DNA from: Vreelandella songnenensis
GTDB lineage: Bacteria; Pseudomonadota; Gammaproteobacteria; Pseudomonadales; Halomonadaceae
Direction: 5' to 3'
DNA length: 64,000 nt
Assembly (NCBI RefSeq): GCF_003002925.1
Contig: NZ_PVTK01000007.1
Location: 124,001 to 188,000 of the forward strand
Part shown: positions 9,983 through 19,091 of the stretch, one piece after another
Position numbering within the stretch: the first letter of the stretch is position 1
Layout of the letters: each line of letters starts with the position of its first letter
Translations under genes and position numbers: made by a program
Notes under the pieces: generated by a model
Told to the model about the DNA's origin: nothing
The model's database searches: none
Seen by the model: only the letters and a program-made list of their open reading frames with translations

Positions 9983-10636
9983 CTAGGCGCAGACGGGCAG
10001 AAGCTCTCGCTTCAACTCAGACGCCAGCGCACTCGCCAGTTGAGTGCCTACCTGATGCTCGGCGGGTAGTGCCGCCAGATCCGCCAAACGGGTAACCGCC
10101 ATGCCGGCATAACCGCAAGGATTGATGCGCTGAAACGCCGCCAGATCGTTATCTACATTGAGCGCCACGCCGTGATAGCTCGCCCCGCGCCGAATGCGCA
10201 GACCCAGCGAGGCAATCTTGGCCTCGCCCAGCACGCTTTTGACGTAAACGCCTGGCGCATCAGGGCGCGCGTGCGCTTCAACACCGTAGTCGGCCAATAG
10301 TGCAATAACGGCATTTTCTAGCGCCGACACCAGGTCACGCACCCCTATCTTGCTGCGCCTTACATCCAACAGCGGGTAAAGCACCACCTGCCCGGGGCCG
10401 TGGTAGGTTACCTGGCCGCCGCGGTCGGTCTGCACCACGGGTATATCGCCAGGCATCAATAGATGCTCAGGCTTGCCCGCCTGCCCCTGGGTAAATACCG
10501 GGTCATGCTCAACCAGCCAGAACTGGTCGGGCGTATCGCTGTCGCGCGTATCGGTCAGTGAGCGCATCGCCTCCCAAACCGGCAAATAGGGCCTGCGCCC
10601 CAGGCAATGCAGCTCGATAGGCGGCGAGATGCTCAT
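9983..10636 (-). CDS. lipB: Octanoyl-ACP:protein octanoyltransferase
   Basis: Moves octanoate from acyl carrier protein to lipoyl domains, the step before LipA. At 217 residues it matches the family. Landmarks are [12 protein letters not shown] near residue 73, the catalytic Lys in GEAKIASLG near 139 and the catalytic Cys in NPCGYAGM near 173. The start codon directly follows the ybeD stop with no spacer, so the two are coupled. It is the last gene of the long minus-strand block that begins with proA. Confidence 0.97.
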   Translation of the reverse strand: MSISPPIELHCLGRRPYLPVWEAMRSLTDTRDSDTPDQFWLVEHDPVFTQGQAGKPEHLLMPGDIPVVQTDRGGQVTYHGPGQVVLYPLLDVRRSKIGVRDLVSALENAVIALLADYGVEAHARPDAPGVYVKSVLGEAKIASLGLRIRRGASYHGVALNVDNDLAAFQRINPCGYAGMAVTRLADLAALPAEHQVGTQLASALASELKRELLPVCA

Positions 10637-10948
10637 CTAGACCACCATGTGGACGCGGCCGGTGGCCTTTAGATCATCAAACAGCTGGCTGATCTGCGCT
10701 TCACTGGTGGCGCGAATGGAAATACGCACCGACTGAAAACGACCGGTGCGGCTTTCGACTACCTGCATTGTCGATTCATCGAAATCCGGTGCATGGCGCA
10801 CCACGACCTGACACACGCAAGCGGGAAAATCTTCGGCAGCATCCCCCACCACTTTCAAGGGGTAGTCACAGGGATAGGTGATCTTGGGCGCCTCGGGCGC
10901 TACCGGGTCGCGCATATCGCGAAATGTCTTCTGGGGACCCTTTTTCAT
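10637..10948 (-). CDS. ybeD: YbeD-family (DUF493) protein
   Basis: A 103-residue ACT-like small protein. KVVGDAAEDFPACVC and the terminal QISQLFDDLKATGRVHMVV are typical of the DUF493 family, which sits between dacA and lipB in many gammaproteobacteria and has been proposed to influence lipoate metabolism; its function is not settled. There are two adjacent ATG codons; I chose the second (10948), which lies 6 bases after AAGG, over the first, which is only 3 bases away. It directly abuts lipB. Confidence 0.92.
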   Translation of the reverse strand: MKKGPQKTFRDMRDPVAPEAPKITYPCDYPLKVVGDAAEDFPACVCQVVVRHAPDFDESTMQVVESRTGRFQSVRISIRATSEAQISQLFDDLKATGRVHMVV

Positions 10949-11005
10949 CATATACCTTCTACTTGGCGTGAACCTTGGCCCGGGTAGTGCCCCGGGCCTG
11001 ACCGG

Positions 11006-12223
11006 TTAATCGGTAAAGTTGGCGATCAAGCCGCTGAAGAAGCGCCGAACCTGATCGAAGAGACGCTTGAACAGACCGCCCTCTTCAACGTTTTCAAGCG
11101 CTACCAGCTCGCGCTCGCCGACCATCTCTTCACCCAGGTAGACTTCCAGCGTGCCCACATCATCGCCAACGGCAATGGGTGCCTGCAGTTCAGAGTTAAG
11201 GTTGAGGCGCGCGCGCAGCTCTTCGTTACGATTACGCGGCAGGGTCATGTAGACTTCTTCGTCAACGCCTACGCGCAGCTCGTTGATATCACCGCCCCAG
11301 ACGCGCGGCGTGGAGAGCACGGCACCGCGCTCATAAAGCTTCATGGTTTCGTAGAAGCGAAAGCCGTAGCTCAAGAGCTTCTGGGCTTCCTGGGCACGCG
11401 CCTCTTCAGAATTGGTACCCATTACCACGGAGATAAGGCGCATGCCGTCACGCTCGGCAGAAGACACCAGGCAGTAGCCAGCCGCTTCAGTCCAGCCGGT
11501 CTTCAGACCGTCAACGGACGGGTCACGCCACAGCAGGCGGTTGCGGTTGGGCTGGTCGATGCCGCCGTAGGAGAAGTGGCGCTGGGAGTAGACAGCGTAG
11601 TGCTCCGGGTAGTCATTGATGATATGACGTGACAGCCGCGCCAGGTCGTGGGCGGTCGAGTAATGGTTGTCGCTGGGCAGGCCCGTGGCATTCTCGAAGT
11701 GGGTATTGACCATGCCAAGCCGCGCCGCGTGCTGGTTCATGAGATCGGCAAACGGGCCTTCACCACCGGCCAGGTGCTCGGCCATGGCCACACTCGCGTC
11801 GTTGCCCGACACGATGATGATACCGTGCAGCAAGTCATCGACCGCTACCTGGTTACCTACCTCGATGAACATCTTGGAACCGCCGGTACGCCAGGCCGTT
11901 TCGCTGACATTGACCAGATCTTCAGGCTTGATGGTGCCGCGATCCAGCTCACGCTCCACCAGGTAAGCCGTCATCAATTTGGTAAGACTGGCCGGTGGCA
12001 GGCGCTCATCCGAGTTGTGCTCGGCAAGAATGCGCCCGCTGTTGGCATCCATCAGGATCCAGGAGCTGGCTGCAATCTGCGGGGCCGCCGGAATAATAGT
12101 CTGCGGTTGGGGCTGCGGCTGAGGCTGGGGTAACTCCTGAGCCGCCGTCGGCAGCGCTACCGCCGTAATGGCCGCAAACAGGCAGAGTTGGGCAGAGCGG
12201 CGAATCGACACAAATACATTCAT
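11006..12223 (-). CDS. dacA: D-alanyl-D-alanine carboxypeptidase (PBP5/6 type)
   Basis: Trims the terminal D-Ala of peptidoglycan pentapeptides at the periplasmic face. The protein has 405 residues. An N-terminal signal (MNVFVSIRRS, hydrophobic core, cleavage near PTAAQE) is followed by a short Pro-Gln repeat linker. The penicillin-binding motifs are present: SLTK near residue 78, SGN near 140 and KTG in LKTGWTEAAGYC near 240. The end of the chain (FKRLFDQVRRFFSGLIANF) is an amphipathic helix, the usual membrane anchor of PBP5. I preferred the second Met (12223), since the first, at 12232, has no room for a ribosome site. Upstream is rlpA, downstream ybeD. Confidence 0.96.
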   Translation of the reverse strand: MNVFVSIRRSAQLCLFAAITAVALPTAAQELPQPQPQPQPQTIIPAAPQIAASSWILMDANSGRILAEHNSDERLPPASLTKLMTAYLVERELDRGTIKPEDLVNVSETAWRTGGSKMFIEVGNQVAVDDLLHGIIIVSGNDASVAMAEHLAGGEGPFADLMNQHAARLGMVNTHFENATGLPSDNHYSTAHDLARLSRHIINDYPEHYAVYSQRHFSYGGIDQPNRNRLLWRDPSVDGLKTGWTEAAGYCLVSSAERDGMRLISVVMGTNSEEARAQEAQKLLSYGFRFYETMKLYERGAVLSTPRVWGGDINELRVGVDEEVYMTLPRNRNEELRARLNLNSELQAPIAVGDDVGTLEVYLGEEMVGERELVALENVEEGGLFKRLFDQVRRFFSGLIANFTD

Positions 12224-12280
12224 CACTAACATCTCGCTTACAAGAAAACGGCGCCAGGCACCAAGAGTATAAAAAGTGGA

Positions 12281-13285
12281 TTATCTCACGATAAAGACTT
12301 GAGGAAAGCCCGCTTGACGAAGCTCTTCGCGCGCTCGCGTTTCCTGAGCTGGGCCCACCGGCCCCACCTGCACGCGATACACATTGGCATCACTCATCAC
12401 ACGCACTCCCATGGGTAGTTCGTTTTCCAGGCGCTTTTGAAGCTGCTGCGCGCCTTCAGCACTGCCCAGGGCGGCGATCTGAAGATAGATGGCGCCCTCG
12501 CCCGGTGTGTCGGCGTAGGCCGCCGGCGCCGAGGCCGACTGGGCGGGCGCTGCATCCGGCGCGGGAACGCGGCGCGGCTGCTCACCCGGCGGCGAGGTGG
12601 CAGGCGCTCTAGAAGCCGCCACCGGGGCGCTTGAAGGCGCCCGATCACCCGCCAGCCAGCGCTCCGGGTCTACCGCTTCGACTTTTACCCGCCCGGTGCC
12701 GTTATCCAGTATGCCCAGGCGCGCGGCGGCGGCGTAAGAGAGGTCGATCTCACGGTCGCTATGAAAAGGCCCGCGGTCATTGACCCGCACGATGACCGAC
12801 TGGCCGCTATCCAGGCTGGTAACCCGTGCAAAGGTAGGCAGCGGAAGCGAGCGGTGAGCCGCCGACATCTTGTACATGTCGTAAATTTCACCGTTGGAGG
12901 TCGCGTAGCCGTGAAATTTTTCGCCATACCAGGAAGCCGTTCCCTGCTTGGCATAGCCTCGTGAGTCGGGCATGACGTGGTAGGTCTCCCCCCACACTTC
13001 ATAGGTGGAGCGGTTGCCCGCCCGTGAAGGCGCCTCGATGCGCGGCTCGGCATCCGGCACCGTTGATACGTCCGGCGGCTCGACCGGATACGCATCGCCA
13101 TTCATGGCATAGCGCCCGCCGCTGCTGGCAGGGGTAGTACTGGCGCTACTCGCCGCAGGTTTGGAAGGCTGCGCCTGAGAAGGCGCCTCCACACGCTGGG
13201 TTTTATTGCTGGCGCACCCACTGATCAGGGCCGCCAGAGCTAATGCACTACCTAACCGCCACGTCGCTGTCTGCAGCATTCTCAT
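12281..13285 (-). CDS. rlpA: Septal-ring lytic transglycosylase RlpA
   Basis: Outer-membrane lipoprotein that cleaves denuded glycan strands at the septum. At 334 residues, the lipobox ISGC puts the lipidated Cys near 24. A linker leads to the double-psi beta-barrel (QGTASWYGEKFHGYATSNGE near 116; NDRGPFHSDREIDLS near 168). A Pro/Ala-rich stretch follows, then a C-terminal SPOR domain (YLQIAALGSAEGAQQL; VYRVQVGPVG) that binds bare glycan. Its ATG overlaps the mltB stop (ATGA) and GAGGAA lies just upstream. The order mltB-rlpA-dacA is conserved in pseudomonads and suggests joint wall remodelling. Confidence 0.95.
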   Translation of the reverse strand: MRMLQTATWRLGSALALAALISGCASNKTQRVEAPSQAQPSKPAASSASTTPASSGGRYAMNGDAYPVEPPDVSTVPDAEPRIEAPSRAGNRSTYEVWGETYHVMPDSRGYAKQGTASWYGEKFHGYATSNGEIYDMYKMSAAHRSLPLPTFARVTSLDSGQSVIVRVNDRGPFHSDREIDLSYAAAARLGILDNGTGRVKVEAVDPERWLAGDRAPSSAPVAASRAPATSPPGEQPRRVPAPDAAPAQSASAPAAYADTPGEGAIYLQIAALGSAEGAQQLQKRLENELPMGVRVMSDANVYRVQVGPVGPAQETRAREELRQAGFPQVFIVR

Positions 13286-14307
13286 CCCTGTTCCTCAACC
13301 TGTTGCTCAATGGCCTCGGCAAGCTCGGTGACCGCCATGGCATACAGATGGCTGTGGTTATAGCGCGTAATGACATAGAAATTGTTTTCACCCAACCGGT
13401 AGCGCGTATGCTCTTCGTCCATTTCAAACGCCAGCGGCACCACGCGCAGCGCGTCATCAAGCGGCTCTTGAGGCTCGATACCGGCAGCTTTCATATCGGC
13501 CACGGTAATACTGGGTGCGAATGTCTGATTGAAGACAAGTGCATCAGGAAGCTCGTCCGGCCCGGTTGCTTCGTGATAGATAGCGCCATCGCGCTGCCAG
13601 CCATGCTCGGCAAAATAATTGGCAACGCTGCCGATGGCATCTACCGAGTTTTCCCACAGGTCGCGGTGCCCATCGCCGTCGAAATCAATCGCGTAGGCCT
13701 GATAGCTTGTGGGAATGAACTGCGGATACCCCATGGCACCGGCATAGGAGCCGTAAAGATCGGCAGGGTCCACCTCCTGCTCGTAGGCGATCTCAAGAAA
13801 TGCGGCCAGTTCGCCGCGGAAAAAGTCACCGCGGGTGGGGTGATAAAATGCCAGTGTCGATAAGGAGTCCAGCACGCGATGCTGGCCTTTATGACGCCCG
13901 TAATAGGTTTCAACACCGATAATGGCGGTAATGATGCTGCCCGGCACGCCGTACACCTCTTCGGCTCGCGCCAGCGTATCGGCATGCACCTGCATGAACG
14001 CAGCGCCCTCTTCAATGCGCTGCTGTTTCAAGAATATGTCACGATACTCAAACCAGCGCAGACGGCGCTCCGCCGCTCCGTCCATGGCATCAAGCACCCC
14101 CTGGGAGTAGTTTGCCTCGGCGAAGGCGTTGCGTAACCACGCGTCTGGTACGCCCTGGGCCGCCACTTCTTCAATCAGCTGTTGAACGCTCTCGTTCTCC
14201 TGCAGATTTACCGGCTCGCGCTCCTGTTCAGCCAACGCCTGGGGAATCGAACACACTAGTAGCGCGGCAACCAGACAGCCGCCAGCTCTATTTCGGGCCC
14301 TGTTCAT
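13282..14307 (-). CDS. mltB: Lytic murein transglycosylase B
   Basis: Cleaves peptidoglycan glycan strands with formation of 1,6-anhydro-muramic acid. It has 341 residues with a cleavable signal (MNRARNRAGG, hydrophobic core, ending PQALAEQ) and no lipobox, so it is probably soluble or inner-membrane tethered. The catalytic Glu is in IIGVETYYGRHKG. GAMGYPQFIPTSYQAYA and the calcium-loop-like DFDGDGHRDLW segment are family hallmarks. I used the Met at 14307, preceded by AAAGGAG with an 11-base spacer; a longer frame to 14334 would need TTG. It is translationally coupled to rlpA. Confidence 0.96.
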   Translation of the reverse strand: MNRARNRAGGCLVAALLVCSIPQALAEQEREPVNLQENESVQQLIEEVAAQGVPDAWLRNAFAEANYSQGVLDAMDGAAERRLRWFEYRDIFLKQQRIEEGAAFMQVHADTLARAEEVYGVPGSIITAIIGVETYYGRHKGQHRVLDSLSTLAFYHPTRGDFFRGELAAFLEIAYEQEVDPADLYGSYAGAMGYPQFIPTSYQAYAIDFDGDGHRDLWENSVDAIGSVANYFAEHGWQRDGAIYHEATGPDELPDALVFNQTFAPSITVADMKAAGIEPQEPLDDALRVVPLAFEMDEEHTRYRLGENNFYVITRYNHSHLYAMAVTELAEAIEQQVEEQG

Positions 14308-14348
14308 CAACTCACCACTCCTTTGAAAACGCAACGCCTATATGTCAA

Positions 14349-15509
14349 TCAACGTGGCAACAGCCGACGATGGGCATGAATGGACATGAGAATACCGAAC
14401 CCGGCCAGCAAGGTCACGCTGGAGGTGCCACCATAGCTCACCAGCGGAAGCGGTACCCCCACCACCGGGAGAATACCGCTGACCATGCCCACGTTCACGA
14501 ATACATAAATAAAGAAGGTCAGGATAATACTGCCAGCGAACAGCCGTCCAAATGTATCCTGCGAAGACGCAGCAAGCCACAGCCCGCGCCCGACAATCAT
14601 CAGATAAAGCGCGAGCAGCACCAGCATGCCGACCAGGCCAAACTCCTCGCCCAGCACCGCGATAATGAAGTCGGTATGCCGCTCGGGCAGAAACTCGAGC
14701 TGGGACTGGGTGCCATCCAGCCAGCCCTTGCCCCAAAGACCCCCGCTGCCGATAGCCGTGGTCGACTGAATGATGTTCCAGCCAGAACCTAGCGGATCAC
14801 TTTCAGGATCGAGAAACGTCAGCACCCGCTGGCGCTGATAGTTGTGCATGTTCATCCACAAAAGCGGCACACAGGCACCCAATACCGCGACGACAAAGCC
14901 GATCAGACGCCAAGACAACCCTGCCAGCAGCACCACGATAACAGCGGCGCTCGCTACCAGCAGCGAGGTTCCAAGGTCCGGCTGAATGGCGGTCAGCACG
15001 ACCGGAACACCGATGATCACGGCGCACACCATGATATCGCGCAGCCGCGGTGGTAGCTGGCAGCGGTTCAGGTACGCCGCCACCATCAGCGGTACTGCAA
15101 GTTTCATCATCTCGGAGGGCTGAAAACGGATCACCCCGGGGATTTCCAGCCAGCGCTTGGCGCCCATGCCTATATCACCGGCGATTTCCACCGCCAGCAG
15201 CATGATGACGCCGATACCATAGGCAAACGGCGCCCAGCGCAAAAAAGTGGTGGGCGAAAGCTGGGCCAAAAACACCATGCCCACCAGCGCAATGCCAAAC
15301 CGCATGGCCTGAGCGATCACAGACTCGATACGCTGACCCGAGGCGCTATACAGCACCAACAACCCGCCCGCCATCAGCACGAGCAACAGGGCCAATAGCC
15401 AGGGGTCCAGGTGAATACGTTCCCAAATGCTTTTACGCCGTGCAATACCGCTATCCGGTGGACGAACGGGGTGGCGACGTAAAGGACGTGTCAGGGTCTG
15501 CCAGGCCAT
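14349..15509 (-). CDS. rodA: Rod-shape peptidoglycan polymerase RodA
   Basis: SEDS-family glycosyltransferase that polymerises lipid II in the elongasome. At 386 residues it has about ten membrane segments. Recognisable SEDS stretches are FQPSEMMKLAVPL, TAIQPDLGTSLL (with the catalytic Asp of the SEDS family), PERHTDFIIAVLGEEFGLVG and VGVPLPLVSYGGTS. It starts 3 bases after the mrdA stop, so the polymerase and its cognate transpeptidase are made together. The C-terminus HAHRRLLPR is a basic cytoplasmic end. Confidence 0.97.
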   Translation of the reverse strand: MAWQTLTRPLRRHPVRPPDSGIARRKSIWERIHLDPWLLALLLVLMAGGLLVLYSASGQRIESVIAQAMRFGIALVGMVFLAQLSPTTFLRWAPFAYGIGVIMLLAVEIAGDIGMGAKRWLEIPGVIRFQPSEMMKLAVPLMVAAYLNRCQLPPRLRDIMVCAVIIGVPVVLTAIQPDLGTSLLVASAAVIVVLLAGLSWRLIGFVVAVLGACVPLLWMNMHNYQRQRVLTFLDPESDPLGSGWNIIQSTTAIGSGGLWGKGWLDGTQSQLEFLPERHTDFIIAVLGEEFGLVGMLVLLALYLMIVGRGLWLAASSQDTFGRLFAGSIILTFFIYVFVNVGMVSGILPVVGVPLPLVSYGGTSSVTLLAGFGILMSIHAHRRLLPR

Positions 15510-15512
15510 AGG

Positions 15513-17420
15513 TCAGTTACCCTCCACGTTGGCGCTGTCTTCTTCAAGAACTTCCCGTATTTCGTCGGCTTCGGGGGCGTCATCCTTCAATAGCCAGGCG
15601 TCGGTCATCGCGCGGGCCAGATGAGCGGCGTGAGTACTGCCACCCCCGGCATTTTCAACGATGACCGACACGGCTATCTGCGGGTCTTCAATCGGGGCGA
15701 ACGCCATGAACAGGGCGTGATCACGCAGGCGCTCGGCAAGCTCATCGGCGTTGTAGCGCTGATCCTGACCAAGCGAAAACACCTGAGCAGTGCCCGATTT
15801 CCCGCCCATGCGGTACTCAAGGCCTACCCCGGTTCGCCGTGCGGTACCCTCACTGCCACTGACGACCTTTTCCATACCGCTGAAGACCCGATCCCACCAG
15901 GCGTCATTTTCCAGATGAATGTCGTCAAGCGTACCGGGAAGATCATGAGCTACCGGCTCATCGCCGATTTCCAGCGCCAGGCGCGGCTTTACCCAGTGGC
16001 CGCGATTGGCAAGGGTTGCCGTGGCACTGGCCAGTTGCAAAGGAGTAACCTGCCAATACCCCTGACCAATGCCCACTGAAAGGGTCTCGCCGGGGTACCA
16101 CGGCTGATTGAAGCGTTCGCGCTTCCACTCCCGCGAAGGCATCAAGCCGCTGCTTTCACCCTGTACATCGTGGGCAACGCGCTGACCAAAACCAAAGCCG
16201 CTCATGCGCTCATCGAGCTTGTCGATCCCCAGGTCATGAGCCAGCGTGTAGTAATAGGTATTGTTGGATACCGCCAGGGAGCGCTCCAGATCAACCCGCC
16301 CATGCCCCCAGCGCAGCCAGTTGCGGTAGCGGCGCGAATCGTTGGGCAGCTGATAATAGCCGGGGTCGTTGATCGTGCTATCCGGGGTAATCACCCCTTC
16401 GGCAAGCCCTGCCAAGGCAAGAAAAGGCTTGATGGTGGAGCCCGGCGGGTAATGACCGCGGATCGAGCGGTTGAATAGCGGAAGATCAAGATCCTCCTGC
16501 AGTCCGCGATAGGAGGCCACGTCGATGCCGGTAACGAACTGGTTACTGTCAAATCCTGGCGTCGACACCATGGCCAGAATTTCGCCGGTGGCAGGGGCAA
16601 TGGCCACGATCGAACCGCGTCGGCCATCCATCAGCTCATAAGCCAGGGTCTGCAGCGACTTGTCGATGGTCAGCACCAGGTTCTGGCCGGGCACCGGGTC
16701 AGTGCGACCAAGCTCTCGCAACACGCGCCCGCGGGCATTGGTTTCAACCTTGCGTAGCCCCGCCTCCCCGTGCAGCTCTTCTTCGTAGAAGCGCTCTACA
16801 CCGGTTTTACCGATAAAGTGAGTGCCCGCGTAGCGGCCGGCATCCAGGTTCTGAAGCTCTTCGGCGTTGATTCGCCCGACATACCCAAGCGTATGAGCCA
16901 TGACCTCGGCATCGGGGTAGTAGCGCAGCAGCTGCGCTTCCACCTCGACCCCCGGCAGGCGATGACGGTTTACTGCCAGTCGAGCAATCTGGTCTTCGCT
17001 TAAATCGCTCATCAAAAGCGCAGGCTGAAAAGGTCGTTGGCGCTGGCGAGAGCGCACGTTGAACGCCTCGATATCCTCTTCGGGAAGCTCCAGGAGCTCG
17101 ACCAGCAGCGCCAGAGTGTCATCAAGATTATCGACACGCTCACGCACCAGCGTCAGGTTATAGGTAGGGCGGTTTTCGGCGAGCAGTACGCCGTTGCGAT
17201 CATAGATCAAGCCACGATTGGGCGGTAAAGGCTCAACGCGAACGCGGTTTTTTTCCGAACGCGTGGTATAGATATCGTGTTTGACGATTTGTAGATACCC
17301 AAGCCGCCCTACCAGCAGGCAGGCCAGGGTAATAACCACCAAAACGGCAAGCAGCGCCCTGACACGGAAAATGCGCAGTTCTTGCTCGGAATTTTTTAGC
17401 GTGTCACGGCGCTGGCGCAT
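15513..17420 (-). CDS. mrdA: Penicillin-binding protein 2
   Basis: Class B transpeptidase of the rod complex, partner of RodA. The 635 residues contain a single N-terminal membrane segment (ALLAVLVVITLACLLVG), a pedestal domain (LPPNRGLIYDRNG near 70) and the transpeptidase domain. The active-site motifs are STIK in PPGSTIKPF (near 330), SNN in AVSNNTYY (near 385) and KSG in GGKSGTAQ (near 545). Transcribed from the proA side after rlmH with a 70-bp gap and closely followed by rodA. Length and motifs are standard. Confidence 0.97.
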   Translation of the reverse strand: MRQRRDTLKNSEQELRIFRVRALLAVLVVITLACLLVGRLGYLQIVKHDIYTTRSEKNRVRVEPLPPNRGLIYDRNGVLLAENRPTYNLTLVRERVDNLDDTLALLVELLELPEEDIEAFNVRSRQRQRPFQPALLMSDLSEDQIARLAVNRHRLPGVEVEAQLLRYYPDAEVMAHTLGYVGRINAEELQNLDAGRYAGTHFIGKTGVERFYEEELHGEAGLRKVETNARGRVLRELGRTDPVPGQNLVLTIDKSLQTLAYELMDGRRGSIVAIAPATGEILAMVSTPGFDSNQFVTGIDVASYRGLQEDLDLPLFNRSIRGHYPPGSTIKPFLALAGLAEGVITPDSTINDPGYYQLPNDSRRYRNWLRWGHGRVDLERSLAVSNNTYYYTLAHDLGIDKLDERMSGFGFGQRVAHDVQGESSGLMPSREWKRERFNQPWYPGETLSVGIGQGYWQVTPLQLASATATLANRGHWVKPRLALEIGDEPVAHDLPGTLDDIHLENDAWWDRVFSGMEKVVSGSEGTARRTGVGLEYRMGGKSGTAQVFSLGQDQRYNADELAERLRDHALFMAFAPIEDPQIAVSVIVENAGGGSTHAAHLARAMTDAWLLKDDAPEADEIREVLEEDSANVEGN

Positions 17421-17490
17421 GGCAACAGGGAACTCTCAAATCAGACAATTGACGCAACAGCGGCCAGCATCCGCCACCGTTTCACTAGCC

Positions 17491-17958
17491 TCAACGATGA
17501 TAGGGATGGCCTACCAGTAACGTCCAGGCACGATAAAGCTGCTCGGCGAGCATGATGCGAACTAGCGGATGCGGCAGGGTAAGCGAAGAGAGCGACCACG
17601 CCTTGTCGGCCATGGCCGACAGCGAAGGCTCCAGACCGTCAGGGCCGCCTACCAGCAGAACGATATCGCGGCCTTCCATTCGCCAGGCATCGGCCTCCTG
17701 GGCAAGCTGTTCGGTAGTCCAGGGCTTACCCTTGACTTCAAGCGCCACGATATATTCGTCACCACGCAGCTTATCGCGAATGCGCTGCGCCTCCTGGGCA
17801 CGGGCTTTCACGATATCTGCATTCTTGCCGCGCTGACCAAGCGGGATCTCTTCTATTTCCAGGCTGAAATCCCGAGGGAGCCGTTTACGGTAGGTTTCGA
17901 TGCCCTCTTCCACCCACGCAGGCATTTTGGTTCCTACCGCCAACAGCCTGATCCTCAT
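17491..17958 (-). CDS. rlmH: 23S rRNA (pseudouridine1915-N3)-methyltransferase
   Basis: SPOUT-class methyltransferase acting on helix 69 of 23S rRNA in assembled ribosomes. It has 155 residues. [19 protein letters not shown] is the family N-terminus, LLVGGPDGL (near 103) forms the SAM-binding knot, and [20 protein letters not shown] the C-terminal helix. Its ATG overlaps the rsfS stop by four bases. The pairing with rsfS joins two late ribosome-quality functions in one transcript. Confidence 0.97.
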   Translation of the reverse strand: MRIRLLAVGTKMPAWVEEGIETYRKRLPRDFSLEIEEIPLGQRGKNADIVKARAQEAQRIRDKLRGDEYIVALEVKGKPWTTEQLAQEADAWRMEGRDIVLLVGGPDGLEPSLSAMADKAWSLSSLTLPHPLVRIMLAEQLYRAWTLLVGHPYHR

Positions 17959-18341
17959 GACATGCGGACTCGCTCTTCAAAGTGCTCGAACGACTCATCG
18001 CGAGTCAGCCCTTCGCTGGGCAGGTCAGACCACAGACGCTCGAGGTCATAAAGCGTACGCGCTTCGGGCAGCATGACGTGAACCACGATATCGCCAAGAT
18101 CCACCAGTACCCAGTCGGCATTATCGCCGCCTTCAACGCCACGCGGCTGCAAACCTGCCGCCTTAGCCTTCTCCACCACGTTTTGCGCCAGTGCCGCAAC
18201 GTGACGAGTAGAGGTACCGCTGGCGATCAGCATGAGGTCGGTCACCTCTGTCAGGCTGGAAACGTCCAGATGGGTAATATCACGTGCTTTAAGTTCTTCT
18301 AACGCATCAAGCGCTAGGCTTTTCAGTGTATCGATGTGCAT
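17955..18341 (-). CDS. rsfS: Ribosomal silencing factor
   Basis: Binds ribosomal protein uL14 and blocks subunit joining in starved cells. The 128 residues begin [57 protein letters not shown] and [11 protein letters not shown] are family signatures. I placed the start at 18341 because the sequence from there aligns with the usual N-terminus and follows AGGAG, although the spacer is only 2 bases; the longer frame would use TTG. Overlaps rlmH by ATGA. Confidence 0.95.
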   Translation of the reverse strand: MHIDTLKSLALDALEELKARDITHLDVSSLTEVTDLMLIASGTSTRHVAALAQNVVEKAKAAGLQPRGVEGGDNADWVLVDLGDIVVHVMLPEARTLYDLERLWSDLPSEGLTRDESFEHFEERVRMS

Positions 18342-18419
18342 GACTCCTGAAGACAACCCTGTGTAGTATTCGGCTGATAAAGCCGGCCATTGTAACGGCT
18401 TCTATGGTGACTGCCAGCG

Positions 18420-19091
18420 CTATTCGTCGTGAGACGAAAAGTGTCGATAAAAGCCATTTTTGCCAATGGCCTCTTCTACCGCTTCTGGAAGCAGATAGCG
18501 GGTGCTTTTACCCTCGCCCAGCCGCTTGCGAATATAGGTCGCTGAAATCGCCATCTGCGAGGGCAGTGTCAGCATCATGACCCCACCGCTTGGGCGCTGC
18601 ATCAGCGAATCCGCTCCTTCGACTTCGCGCGCGCCGACCAGTTCCGTCAATTCCTCGGGCCAGGGCGCGGCGTAACCCGGCCGCGCCATGACCGCGAGAT
18701 GCGCGTGATCGAAAAGCGCCTGCGCCTGATGCCACTGAGCAAGGCGCAAGAACGCGTCAAACCCGATGATCATTACAAGCCGAGCCTGAGGGCCGTACTC
18801 CTTGCGCAGCTCAATCAGAGTATCAATACTGTAGGAAGGCCCGTCGCGGCGAAGCTCGCGGTCATCGGCATATAGCCCTGGCGTCTCTCCAATGCCCAGC
18901 GTCAGAAGGGTCAGGCGCTGCTCTGCTGATACCTGCGGCTCGCCGCGTAGCGGCGGCTTGGGTGCCGGTATCATGTGCAACCGATCAAGCCCGAGCGCTT
19001 CGCGTGCTTCAAGCGCACTGCGTAAATGACCGTGGTGAATGGGGTCAAACGTACCCCCCAGCATGCCGACTCTTAACGCTTGGGAACTCAT
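18420..19091 (-). CDS. nadD: Nicotinate-nucleotide adenylyltransferase
   Basis: Transfers AMP from ATP to nicotinate mononucleotide, the central step of NAD synthesis. The 223 residues show [11 protein letters not shown] (12-22) with the nucleotidyltransferase HxGH motif, the [12 protein letters not shown] substrate segment near 81 and [10 protein letters not shown] near 188, the ISSTxIR-type motif. The start overlaps the proA stop by four bases. In this block it precedes rsfS, the common order in gammaproteobacteria; no holA or lptE lies upstream. Confidence 0.97.
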   Translation of the reverse strand: MSSQALRVGMLGGTFDPIHHGHLRSALEAREALGLDRLHMIPAPKPPLRGEPQVSAEQRLTLLTLGIGETPGLYADDRELRRDGPSYSIDTLIELRKEYGPQARLVMIIGFDAFLRLAQWHQAQALFDHAHLAVMARPGYAAPWPEELTELVGAREVEGADSLMQRPSGGVMMLTLPSQMAISATYIRKRLGEGKSTRYLLPEAVEEAIGKNGFYRHFSSHDE

